NCBI GenBank assembly: GCA_038501625.1
Contig: JAZAYU010000013.1
Span: 4,650,001-4,714,000 of the forward strand
Length of the DNA stretch: 64,000 bases
From: Corbicula japonica
Taxonomy: Eukaryota; Mollusca; Bivalvia; Venerida; Cyrenidae
Direction of reading: 5' to 3'
Under the pieces are notes generated by a model that had not been told where the DNA came from, ran no database searches, and saw nothing but the letters and a program-made list of their open reading frames with translations. A program made the translations under genes and the position numbers. This document shows positions 37,121-48,567 of this stretch, one piece after another (the first letter of the stretch is position 1; each line of letters starts with the position of its first letter).

Positions 37121-37769
37121 GTAAGTGATTAGAACTTATTTTCAAATTAATTGCTTTATTGATTTTTTCTTGACCACGCATAACTCACAAATTGTAAGAT
37201 GAACTTAGCGAAGACTTTTCTGCTTCAAATTTAACAGTATCTTCAGGTACTATGAGTTTTTTACATCCTTAACAACTGTGCAATGTTGTTTTGTGGAAGG
37301 TTACCAATATTTTCTTATTTCTTGTAAACACCAGTGTGGGTTAAACAGTAATAAGTTCATGATCCGGACAAGAAAAAAAAAGAACAAAGGGACATTATAA
37401 CGACATTTCCCAGAATGGTGTTTCAATTTAAAATTATTGTAATGCAAACAAAGTTATATTCCGGACAGAAGTCTCGGAAGGACGCATAAAAGGACAAATG
37501 GGCATTCAAGCGGTGCTGTCCTAACAGGTGTGTAATTTGATCCGATTTGGGGTGCCTTTGTGACGCATTGAGCTGTTTCGGTTACTACATGTTGAAACCC
37601 ATTGAAAATACTTATCTGAAATCTGAAATATATGTCTATTCACAAAGACAAAACGATATGTATTTAACGCCACCTGAATAATAGTTAATTATTAGCCTTT
37701 TTAAGTCACGCAAGTTAAATTTAAATTAAATTTAAATAACAGTTCAACAGTTTATTACTATCTGTTAAC
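37121..37769. other. Upstream region of the ADP-ribosyltransferase-like gene
   Basis: No repeat or gene recognised. A/T-rich sequence just before the start (TTAAATTTAAATTAAATTTA near 37711-37730) could serve as a promoter, but no canonical TATA box is clear. Confidence 0.4.
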
Positions 37770-40086
37770 ATGGAGGTAACAATAGTTAAAGTTTTCTTAG
37801 TGCTAGTGCTTTTTGGTAAGTATATTATTGCGTTCTTACTGTGAAGATTTATTATCTTCGTTATTTTTCATTCATTTGCAACAGCTTTCCGAACAATTTA
37901 ACCAAATTTTCAAGAAATAAAAAGTGTTTTTTAAATCTTGAAAACCTTCTTTAAAAAACGTTCATTTCGATTTGACAAAACATTTGTATAACAAAATGAT
38001 CAATATATGTCATAAAGTTGTTTTCTATCCTCCAATCACACTTGTTTGTTTTTCAATTTTGAGATCCCAAGAAATAAAAAAAATGTTGAAAGAGTTTTAT
38101 TGATATTTAAGATTTCCATTATGATTTTTGTATAATAACATTGTTGACAAGAGCTGTACGTAAATTGCACAAATAAATGAAATAAATAAATTTGTTCTAT
38201 ATGCAAAATTTTGACTTTATTAAAATAGTATTTGCTTTTTTTATGCACGTTGGGTAGTTTTTATTAAATTTGCGAGAAAGTGTAGCCTAGTTGTCGACAT
38301 TTGCGAACAATGCTGATATTTTCCAATACTCAAGCCCCAAAACGCATTTGCTGTATCAAAATCCATCTGAAATATATTATAAAAAAAAGACTTTTTCCCA
38401 ATTGTATATAAGCTTCATTTCACTAACACGAGCTACTTTTACAAAAGAAAATAGGAAAAACAAAACGACCATGTCTTGTGCATAAATACGTAACATAAAT
38501 AGCAATGGTAGTACGCCGTTTCCGCCCGTTTTACCAATTTTGATGAGTGACCATAAGTTTTAAGAAAAATGTAAATCAAAATAGACCTTAGTTCATTCCA
38601 TAATTGCATAGACTTTTACAGTATAATTTGACTCAAACAATATTTAATCATGTTCGTCTTATGCATAGTGAAATAAACTAGTTTTTATCTTTTTTATCCG
38701 GTCATTAGATTTCATTTAAAATCAAACTTATATTTATTAGCTTTAGTAAAATATTTGCCTTGACTAGTTACGTTCAGCACGAGTCTTTATCCTATGGAGA
38801 AAGACTATTTTACTAGCTATAAAACTTTCGCATATTTTTTAGGAGTTACGGTAAACTTATAGAATCGACTAAACTATATAATTATATGACTGCTCGACAC
38901 TGCCCGCATTCAACTAAACCCTGTTCATTGAACAACTACATTCCGTTCACTGGAATTTTTTTTGTTGGCTGACACTTTACACGAGGCATGCTCGTTTTCG
39001 AAATTTTTTTTAAAAGTAGCTCGAGTTGGTGAAGACAGCCTTAATGCAAGTGGTGAGAAAATCTGTATTTTATCATTCAAGACGGTATTTTAGACAGCAA
39101 ATGCGTTTTGTGCTTTATTTTTGGAAAAAATAAACATTGTTCGCAAATTTCACCAACAAGGCTACACATAATTGCAAATTCAACAAAAAGTACCCAACGT
39201 GCAGAAAAAAGCAAATACTTTTTCATACAGTGTTTCACCATAATAATTTTTCCTAGATAATTTTTATTAGTACTAGTACTGTCTGTAGACAATGACTTAA
39301 AATATGGTATGAATGGTATTTAATAATGATCGCATTTTTAGAATATATAACAAATATTATCACATATTTTATATCAGGTGAAGCCAAACAAGACTATGTT
39401 TCAGATGTAGAAAAAAAGTATTTACAAACATCATCATGAACTCTTCTTGCGTCGTAACTGCAAAGAAAAAAATGAATTCATTTTCCTGGTATTCTGAAGA
39501 GAAAAAATATGCAGTGGCCTTAGTAAACTTGTACACACAAACTTGTCCTACAAAAGAAGGGCTCTTTTACGTGAAACTCAATGCAGAACTTAAATCTGGA
39601 GATCCGAGTAAATTCTGGGAGGATGCAGGAGATTTGTTAGATAAAGCGTTAGATAAATTGGGCAAAGAAACTTTCCCAGACCTTTACAGAAGCTGTGATT
39701 CAACCGTGACATTTATTGAGGAAATAACTTACCGTTTCAAGCAATTTTTGAGTACCAGTTTGAGTAAGAGTGTAGCAGAAGAACACTTTGGCCAGCGTTC
39801 ACATTTTTTTCACATCAAGGATGCAAAAGGAGTTAGTATCAAAAACTATTCTGATGTTGAGGACGAAAACGAAGTACTTGTTGTAAAGTCCACCAAATTT
39901 AAAATCAATAAAGTCATAGCTGACAATTATCTTATAAAAGTTCAAATGACTAAAAGCAATTGGCTATTTAATATCAGAGATGGTGACGGCGGCCTCTGTT
40001 CGATTCGCGGTGTAGTGAGTGATAGCGGAATTCCTTACATCAAGGTCAACGTTATGGTCTTTGCTTTCCTTGATTATTTTTGTTAA
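37770..40086 (+). CDS. Secreted or membrane mono-ADP-ribosyltransferase-like (ecto-ART family)
   Basis: These enzymes move ADP-ribose from NAD+ to arginine on target proteins. Exon 1 (37770-37815) encodes a signal peptide, MEVTIVKVFLVLVLFG, and ends at a GTAAGT donor. The main exon starts at 39378 after TTATATCAG. From ATG 39436 the frame gives 216 residues with R85 (LYRSC), the S-T-S loop at 106-108 (FLSTSLS), a FHIKDAKGVSIKNYS-like block and E144-N-E146 before VL. This is the R-S-ExE arrangement of arginine-specific ARTs. Exon 2 read in the splice phase of exon 1 hits TGA at 39437, so one base is lost or gained between about 39382 and 39435, or the model lacks a small intron. It may be a recent pseudogene. 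Confidence 0.75.
38226..38490 (+). repeat. Intronic inverted repeat, left arm
   Basis: Begins at GTATTTGCTTTTTT, ATGCACGTTGGGTA, then GTAGCC, TTTGCGAACAATG, AACGCATTTGCTGT and CGAGCTACTTTTA. It matches the reverse complement of 38970-39237. It lies within the intron of the ADP-ribosyltransferase-like gene, and the pair could be arms of a 1-kb DNA element or foldback repeat. Confidence 0.85.
38970..39237 (-). repeat. Intronic inverted repeat, right arm
   Basis: Reverse-complement partner of 38226-38490, diverged by many substitutions and short indels. The 480-bp spacer between the arms has no open frame of note. Confidence 0.85.
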
Positions 40087-40239
40087 CATGTTTGTATTTC
40101 AACAAAAAGAGGTTAAAAGATGAAGCATGTCATTTGACATTTTCATAAACCAGTATTATTCATACTTGATTACAATTTGATTGTTACTGTAAGAATTAAT
40201 GTGTAAACTAATTGTTTGTGCGCAAATAATTGGAATTTG

Positions 40240-40640
40240 CTACAGGTCTTTTTCATTCATTTTATCATTCAATTTGCAGGTGAATTTCATCCCTGGTGGG
40301 ATTCAAACCCCGAATGTGTAAGTCAGGTGTCAGACATTTAACTCCTAAACCTGTTTTGCATTAAGCTTTTACAGATTAATACAGATTTAACCTATCTTAA
40401 CTACAACATATGAACATTAAATAGCGTAGCATTAAAATCTAACATAAAATATAAAAAACATAAACATACTTGAGAAAGTTACAATCAACTTTAATCTTAC
40501 AAATAGATAAATAAAACAACCCATGATTTTTTATTTTCTTTGAAAGGAAATGAATTTTAATTAGAATAAAGTTTTTGTAGATTTTGCAAGAACCGTTACA
40601 GCAAAAAAAACCTAGCTATTTTCTTATGTTTTCTTTATGT
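40240..40640 (-). repeat. Inverted copy of the membrane-protein 3' flank with SINE remnant
   Basis: On the minus strand it reads GGTTCTTGCAAAATCTACAA, then GTAAGATTAAAGTTGATTGT, TTATATTTTATGTTAGAT and CGGGGTTTGAATCCCACC, in the same order as 36250-36600. The membrane gene itself is absent upstream of it (40641-41569). Confidence 0.85.
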
Positions 40641-41569
40641 TCTTAGAATTTGCAATGTAATTTATATTGAAAAAGAAAATTTTTTATTAAAAAAACAACA
40701 AACAAACGTGGTATTTTAGTATAATTCTCTTGTAATTTCCTCTAAAATATTAGACAAAAATCAGACAAAAATGCCAAAAATTTAATTAAGAATCAGAGAA
40801 CCTCTAATTTTGTTGGTTTTCTGGAATGGTTGCGAAGTTGATATAGAATATAGTCTAAACAACGTATGCAAATGCCAGTCTAAAGAATTGTCGCTCGTAC
40901 TGGCAAGGTTTCGGTTGCAACCACGAAAATGCGTGAAATTCCATGCCCATGAATATAAATTCAACATCAATATCTTTTATTGAGTTTTGGAATTATAATA
41001 CTAAGCCTAATTCGCCAGCCATGTGAAAATGCGGAAATTTAACACACCAAGATATGTCACAGGTAGAAATTCCCCGAGGTTGTGCAAATACATTAATACA
41101 AGTTATATCAAAGTGTGTTTTTAAACTTCGCCGACATAAATATCGTGCATTTTTTTATTTATTGTTAATTATTTCGATTCATTTTGAGTGTTGTGTTGGA
41201 TTTTGAACTTGTTAAAACCAAAACAAAATGGATTATAACCAGGTATTAAAAATTCGAGGAGTGGCTTTCACGGCAGATTTGAAACAAAAAACTTAGACAC
41301 GTGTGTACGTTAAGAAAAAAGAGAAATATGCATATCAGGAACTGCCATATCCAGAGAAAACAGCCTCCACACGCAGCCAAAAGTGTGTTTTAATTTTTTA
41401 TTTGCATTCCAAAGTCCTTCAGTTAACCTGCGTATTTTATAGTTATGCTTGTGAAGTTTTATTTTTATATGAAAATAATAATTATGAATCATTTTGTTGT
41501 CACTTTTTGTATGTACCGCTCATAATTATGTTTACAATTAATGCCGATTGGACTGCGTTCAATCATAAA
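40641..41569. other. Gene-free gap where the third gene body would be expected
   Basis: Lies between the inverted 3' flank (40240-40640) and the inverted 5' flank (41570-42720). I find no membrane-protein coding remnant. A short repeat A start fragment lies at 41318-41385 (AGAAATATGCATATCAGGAA). Confidence 0.55.
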
Positions 41570-42720
41570 GGTAAATGAACGCCGCAAGATGACAAATTGC
41601 GAAAATAAAATTTGTGAAAAGAAAACCAAAGCACTCAAAATGGCCAAAATATCACGACAATATCCCATTATACGCGATATCATGCACTTAATTATTTAAA
41701 ATTTACCTCTTGTTTATATCCTGTTGTTCACAGGCACTTTCTTTTCAATGTACAATAGCTCACCTTTCAAGTTATGGCACGGCCAACAATCATCGACCAG
41801 GATTATTATGATACTTTCAAGACGGAAGTTTAAACACCAGCATGGCCAGTTTCTACGCCGGGTTCTGGTTGATCTCGCTGGAAATTATCTTATATAATAT
41901 TAAATGCTGATTGGACGAATAACTTTATTACAATGGCAGTTAGTTGCATCGCCCAGTGTATGGGGATAATGTCTCCTTCTAATGTAGCTTCATTAAGCCA
42001 TTTAGTCGGTGTTCCGTTGGAGCATTGTTGTTTCGCCATATCTTCCTCTTCGGTGAGACAAATAAAGCAAAAAACACGATGCAAAGTGCAAATCATGATT
42101 TGATGGTCTTGAGAACAAAAAGCGATGGTACGAAACTATGATGCGAGGAGTGGACATTAAACCATTCTTTTTCGATCTCGTATTCTTGAAATCACATTGC
42201 TGTTATAACGACCTGTGCGTCGGATTCCAGAGCAGCGCGTTTTAGCGAACAGTAGCTTTTAAACGAATATTGATTATCAGTGCGCCGTTCAAAATATTTA
42301 ATTGGTTTTTAAATATGAATTTCGACAACTCACATATCCATTTTGACCTTTGATCAAATGAATAATAAAACTAGGGTAAATGGTTATTTCTATATTTCTA
42401 ACGTCGCTAGCCATACTCAACAACTAGAGAGAAGGAATATTTTTCTCGTGTTAGATATGTCTTCAAATTTCGATTTTTTCATACGAAGTCAGAAAACTTT
42501 ACAAACCCTTCTCTAAAAGACTCTCGCACTAATCCATTAAAAATAATAATATTTTAGTGTGAAGACTTGCACTTGAACAATGAACATTTTTACAGTATAT
42601 CAGAGATCTTGCGAAAGGAGAATTATTATACTGGGTCGGATGAAGTATTATCATACGATGTACGACAATTTGTCGAAAGACATTTAAAAGAATACGGCAC
42701 TTGACAGAAAGTACTTATGG
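41570..42720 (-). repeat. Inverted copy of the membrane-protein upstream region
   Basis: Reverse complement matches 31430-32510 in order, with identical short blocks such as AAATTTGAAGACATATCT, TCGCCGAAGAGG-like, GGTTGATCTCGCTGG-side sequence and CTTCCGTCTTGAAAGTATCA. Divergence is substantial, so the duplication is not recent. Confidence 0.8.
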
Positions 42721-43568
42721 TAATATACGACAGCTTAAAGAAAGAACTGTTGATAGAAATGTATTACAGTAGAATTTTGTCGAAAACTTTCGACGATCGA
42801 GTGTAATATTTCCATAATAAGGGGGTTCGTTTTGGGCAGTAAGTAAAGCATTTAAGGTAGTGGCCTGATAATTTCCAAAAATTTCTAAAATTTCTATGAA
42901 AAATAAATAATCGTCTGCCCAAAATAGGGGTTCGATCAATCGTATTGAACCCCTCTGGATCAGTCCCTGCTATGTTTTGTAAACTCAAATAAATTATATC
43001 TTATGCAAAAAGTACACCCGATGGTGATGTGCGGTATCATTCCATAAACATACAGTTCCCACGGTAAAGAATGTGTTTGCTCTAAACGAGAAAACAATAA
43101 GAAGAATTAAAATTTCCTGCTATTATTATGTGGGAAATTATTCAAACAATGATCGATGGGTCTTAATTCTAGACAATTCTACCTCATTTGAAATGTATTC
43201 TTTATAAAAAAAACCACGGGGAATTTCGCGTATATTCTTAAATAAAGAAATTCCTGGTAAATTCGCAAGGTATTTTTTCAAGTTACCAGACCTGTGTGAA
43301 GACGATAATATGATAGAGATGGAAATGTGACTGTTTTAAGATAGTGCTTGATAATGTATAGCATTCAGGGAGACTTTCGCATCCGTGTTCACAAAAACAA
43401 AACTGTTTACGTAAGTTTGAATTAATTATCTAAAACCGAAATAATTATAATGATTCCATGTTTATTTCATTGTATTCTTGATCACTCAAACAGTCGGTTT
43501 GATTTCAATGTTTATGGTAGCATGCTCTTTCCAAATCTAACAACAATTTCTTGTGCGATGTAACAAGA
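42721..43568. other. Gene-free stretch
   Basis: No gene or known repeat recognised. Open frames of about 70 codons on the minus strand have no motifs. Confidence 0.5.
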
Positions 43569-45388
43569 GGGTCCATAGGACCCTGGGTCGCTCACCTGTC
43601 AACCACTGCTCAATGGTTGAAAGAGTTGTGTGCAAGTTTGGTAAAATCAAGTCAAAAAATAAAGCTGCTATTGTGGAGAAAAAGTCAAAATAGCTTACTT
43701 TTGCTCTTTCAAGGGCCATAACTCTGGAACCTATAATGGAGTCTAGCTGATTCAAGAAAGTAACCCAGATCTTATAGTAACTCAAGTATTGTACAAGTCT
43801 TATTAAATTCAAACTAGTCCTATTAGTTTCGGAGAAAAATGATTTTTCATGTTTTCTTATATAAATCAATGTAAACTAAGAGAACCCTGGGGCGTTTCCA
43901 ATTTTGACCCAGGGGACATAATTTGAACAAACTTGGTAGACATCCGCTAGACAATGCTACATACCAAATATCTAAGCTTTAGGCATTGAGGTTTCCAGTA
44001 GGAAGATTTTTAAAGTTTTCCTTTTTTACATATTAAGGGCCCCCAGGACGAGGCCAGTTTTAAACCCAAGGGCCATTATTTAAACAATGTTGTTAAAGGG
44101 TCTCTTCACAATACTCAACACCAAATATCTAAGGTCTAGTCCTTTTAGTTTCGGAGAAATATGATTTTTCATGTTTTCCTATATAAATCAATGTAAACTA
44201 AGAGAACCCTAGGGCGTGGCCAATTTTGGCCCAGGGGACATAATTTGAACAAACTTGGTAGACATCCACTAGATAATGCTACATACCAAATATCTAAGCT
44301 TTAGGCATTGAGGTTTTCAGTAGGAAGATTTTTAAAGTTTTCCTTGTTTACACATTAAGGGCCCCCAGGACGAGGCCAATTTTAAACCCAAGGGCCATTA
44401 TTTAAACAATGTTGGTAAAGGGTCTCTTCACAATACTCAACACCAAATATCTAAGGTCTAGTCCTTTTAGTTTCGGAGAAATATGATTTTTCATGTTTTC
44501 CTATATAAATCAATGTAAACTAAGAGAACCCTAGGGCGTGGCCAATTTTGGCCCAGGGGACATAATTTGGACAAAATTGGTAGACATCCACTAGACAATG
44601 CTACATACCAAATATCTAAGCTTTAGGCATTGAGGTTTCCAGTAGGAAGATTTTTTAAGTTTCCCTTTTTCACATATTAAGGGCCCCCGGGGCGGGGACA
44701 ATTTTGACCCCAGGTCCAACTTTTAAACAAAGTTGATAAAGGGTCTCTACACAATACTCAGCACCAAATATCAAAGATCTTGTCCTATTAGTTTCGGAGA
44801 AAAATGATTTTTCATGTTTTTCCTATATTACTATATGTAAACCAAGAGAACCTTAGGGCCTGGCCGATTTTGGCCCAGGGGACATAATTTGAACAAATTT
44901 AGTAGACATCCATTAGAATATGCTACTTACCAAATATCTAAGCTGCACGCATTGTTGTTTGTGAGAAGAAGATTTTTAAAGATTTCCTATATAAGTCTAT
45001 GTAAAATGAAGTGACCCCTGGGGCGGGGCCAATTTTGACTCCAGGGAAATAATTTGAACAATCTTTGTAGAGTTCCACTAGAGGGTGCTAAATGCCAAAT
45101 ATCTAAGCTCTAGGCCTTGTGGTTTCAGACAAGAAGATTTTTAAAGTTTCTCCTTTAGGTTGCCATGGCAACCAGAGTTCTGCATGGAATTGATTTCTTT
45201 GAACAACTTTGGAAGAGCTTCATGCAAGGAACATCCGTGGCAAGTTTCATCAACTTTGGCCCAGGGGTTTAAGAGGAGATGTCGTGTAAATTAAAAGTTT
45301 ACGGGTGGACGGACGGACGGACGACGGACGGACGCCGGACAAATTGCGATCACAAAAGCTCACCTTGTCACTATGTGACAGGTGAGCT
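43569..45388. mobile_element. 1.8-kb element with terminal inverted motif and 322-bp internal tandem repeats
   Basis: The left end has a small palindrome GGGTCCATAGGACCC and then GCTCACCTGTCA. The right end has TGACAGGTGAGCT inside a hairpin (45357-45388). Internally, GATTTTTCATGTTTTC recurs at 43841, 44163, 44485 and 44806, giving about four units of 321-322 bp, followed by a decayed partial unit. A GGACGGACGGACG-type tract lies at about 45306-45340. It has no coding frame. It resembles a non-autonomous DNA element that I believe is common in bivalve genomes. Confidence 0.85.
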
Positions 45389-45991
45389 AAAAAGTAACTC
45401 AAACCTATCTAATACTGTTACATAAAAAGTAAAGTAGCAAACTATGTCAAGGCAAACTTAATGTGACGTCAAGTGAAGAATGTGTTCATAAATTATAGGA
45501 AATAAGTCAAAGAGGGAGTTATGATCTATATGGAACTGTAATTAATCTATATTATAACTTGTAAAAAATGTGATAACTATTATACTTTTTGTTTTCTCCC
45601 TATTTATATTTTAAAGGGGTAGTGAATAGAAACTCACTGGTTACACAGTAAACGATTACAAATATGTCATATTTCATTTCATCAGATCATATCTGTCTAT
45701 GAAAACAAAATGATCACAGCATCTAAATTCAACCTTGTTTTGGGGTGGCGGGATATTTTTGGCAGATAATGTTTATAACATATGAACAGCAAAGTTGAAA
45801 ATTTATTTTCCTCTTTAAATAAAGTGTAAGCTAACAGTCACAAGTATAATGAAGACATATTGTATTGAATATATACACATAGCTGACATATCACTTAAAT
45901 ATTTACACTTCGGTTTCTTTATGGATAGAAGTTAGTTTTTTTTTACTTTTGTACAATAAAACTGTCTTCTGGCTTCTCTGCACATTCTGCT
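45389..45991. other. Gene-free stretch, 3' flank of membrane-protein copy 2
   Basis: No feature recognised. The GTTCTTGCAAAATCT block seen beyond copy 1 is not obvious here, so the flank has diverged or been replaced. Confidence 0.5.
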
Positions 45992-48567
45992 TTAAAAATC
46001 CACGACGAAACCGTTGTCTTCCTCAAGAGTCCAGTACTACTTAATGGATTTTTCTATATCTCTCATTTCCTTTTCACGCATAACCCTTTCGTTTGAATTT
46101 GTTAAAGCAAACTCAAGCACTCGGGGCAAAAAGCCAACTGTTACTATAAATATAACATGCATGACGTCAGATATATCGGAAGAAGTACCTGTTTCAAATT
46201 AAGATATAACGCTCATTGTCACCGTAACAAGGACAACGACGAATGTTAGCCGAAAGAGTATTTTTATAATTTGAATGTGAACTGGTCGATATTTCATAAC
46301 AAGGCTGTCAAACAACTTTCTAGGTATCCCAAACTTATGATCCCGTTCTGATATTCTTCTAGGCATGTTGTGGTTCTCCAGTCGCCGCAATATCTTTTGA
46401 GGAATCTCTAACAACTTATCATTAATTCGGATACCTTTCAGACTTGTTGATTGAATATTAAAAAGAAGTATTTGATTTTGACAAACAGCCATATGGTGTG
46501 CGTGAATATAAAGCTCTCGTGATCTCTCCACTGCTGTAGAAAGAAGTTCAAGATATCCTGCTCCAAAATCTTTTATTAGACGAATCATATAGTACAACAA
46601 AACCAGAACGAAGAACAAGTAACCAAAAGAGCTGGATGGGTAAACAATGACTGCGACGAAGCAAAAAATTATTATTTGGGACACAAACGAGAAACTTTGG
46701 ATAAAAATTAGACATACGGAGTAACAAAAGAATAGAAAAGCTGTGAAATTGTTACAGTCCCAATGAAAGTTGTAAGGGGTTTCTGAAAATCGCATACCTG
46801 AATCTGTTTTGTAACCTGAACATCAGGATTGATTTGACTGCTCCTTTTACCATGATTGATACAAAACTGAACATAGGTATAGCATAAAATATTACACAAA
46901 CAACGATTTCAACTTCACAGAAGACGGCATAAAACGGCAGGAACATATATAAAATGCCTTTGGCACAGCACTTGTAGACTTTCGAAACTCGTTGGAGCTG
47001 AATCTGATAGACCCTTTTCCAGAACACACTAGTAAAAAGCATGTAACTGCTGCATTTGCAAACCACGGAACCATTTTCGTATCCAAGATCAGGCGATACT
47101 GTAAGCATTGACAATTCGATGATGTCTTTTATGTCGAGAAACAGTGGCGACACCTCGTGACCGCGTGGTATTCCTAATTCAACTATTTGTTTGAGGCTTC
47201 TTGGAAACACCAAAAAAACAATCCCAAGAACATAATACATTATCAAAAGGCACATGGGTCCTCCAAATATCGGGGCAAATGATTTATTCCTGTTTTCTCT
47301 GTCACCAAGAAGCGCCAAAAAGCCCATTGGTGTTCCTTCTTTTACCAAATCAGCTACTTGGACTTTGCTTACAACGCCGTTACTTTCAACCCCAATTCCA
47401 TCTGAGTACATGTGCATTTGTGTATAAATAAGAACAGGAGTGATCATGACAGCGATAAGCCTGCAAATTCGAGAGTAGAAAATAGGATTTTTACGTCCAA
47501 GACGACCAAAAACATTTAAAGACTCGAATAGAGTACACGGTGGCTCCCCATCCAAAATAAATCCATTCTTGATCACCATTTCTGCCAAGATCTTCATTTT
47601 TATTAATTTCTCCTTGTTCGTAACTTTTAATTATTTCACCTTAAAATGGCCATGCACTAATCTGAAAAATCATTATTGGAAAGTACATGAAAAGAACCAA
47701 ACCAAGGATAAAGGACCCAGAGTGCATTGCTGCCATTTTTCATGTTGGCCCATCGAACAATTCTGCAAGTAGTGATCCGTGTGGTAATCAAAATACAACT
47801 CACAGCATTTATACTTCAAAAAGGAACTTGGAAATTTAAAATACAAGGCCGCCGTATACAGAAACGTGTCTCTGACACCAGTCACTTTTTCGAGATAGCA
47901 GAGGAAGCTTTGTTCGTATTTGTGGTAACTGCTAGTAGACATATTTTTAAAAACTCCTTGAAGAGTTTCAACGATATTCCAGGTGGTTTCATAGCTTCCA
48001 AGATCAACGTTACAAGATTCAGAAACATCTTTTTCAACATATGCTATGGCGATTGTTTTCACATCCAATAAACCGAAAGAAAGTAGCCCGTGATCCAGAT
48101 TCCAATACAGATACGGATAATTTGCTGTCGGCGAATTGTATGTCCACACCCATTTTAATGGAAGAAATGCTTTGGGAGATGATATGTTTGTAGTAACATT
48201 AAACATTATTTGAAAGTGAACAAAGTTTGGATTCTGCGCTATTAAACGACTTTGGAAATATTTCTTGCTTTGGTCCCTTAATACAAAAGTGCAATTCTTT
48301 TTCCTTAGTTTCGGTGTAAATTTCATCTGAACCAAGCTCTTTAACGCAATTGGCAGCCGTAGATTCTACATCGCTTTTGCCAACACTCGGTACTGTAGTT
48401 CTGTTTCAAATATAAGGTTTAACCGTTTCACCGTCGGTACTTGAGTCCTCTGCAAAGACGCCAATACCAGGTTCTAATGCCTTTTCACGATGGTTATTGA
48501 GAAAGCCATTTTTAAACACCAGACCGAACAGAACACTGCATAACAAGGAGAGAAGCGTTTTATCCAG
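45992..48567 (-). pseudogene. Unrecognised multi-pass membrane protein, copy 2 (start lost, frameshifts, stops)
   Basis: Inverted paralogue of 33276-35585. After an acceptor-like TTTGCCTTTACAG the expected start codon appears as CTG (48567-48565), followed by a signal-like DKTLLSLLCSVLFGLVF. The ectodomain matches copy 1 closely (LPLKWVWTYNSPTANYPYL, DHGLLSFGLLD). Breaks: a frameshift near 47715 before the first helix, an in-frame TAA near 47645 after ISAWPF, two frameshifts at about 46776 and 46725, TAA at 46201-46199 where copy 1 has GAA, and TAG near 46045 where copy 1 has GAA. The C-terminal part ISDVMHVIFIVTVG is still legible and would end at 45992. This copy is clearly dead. Confidence 0.85.
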
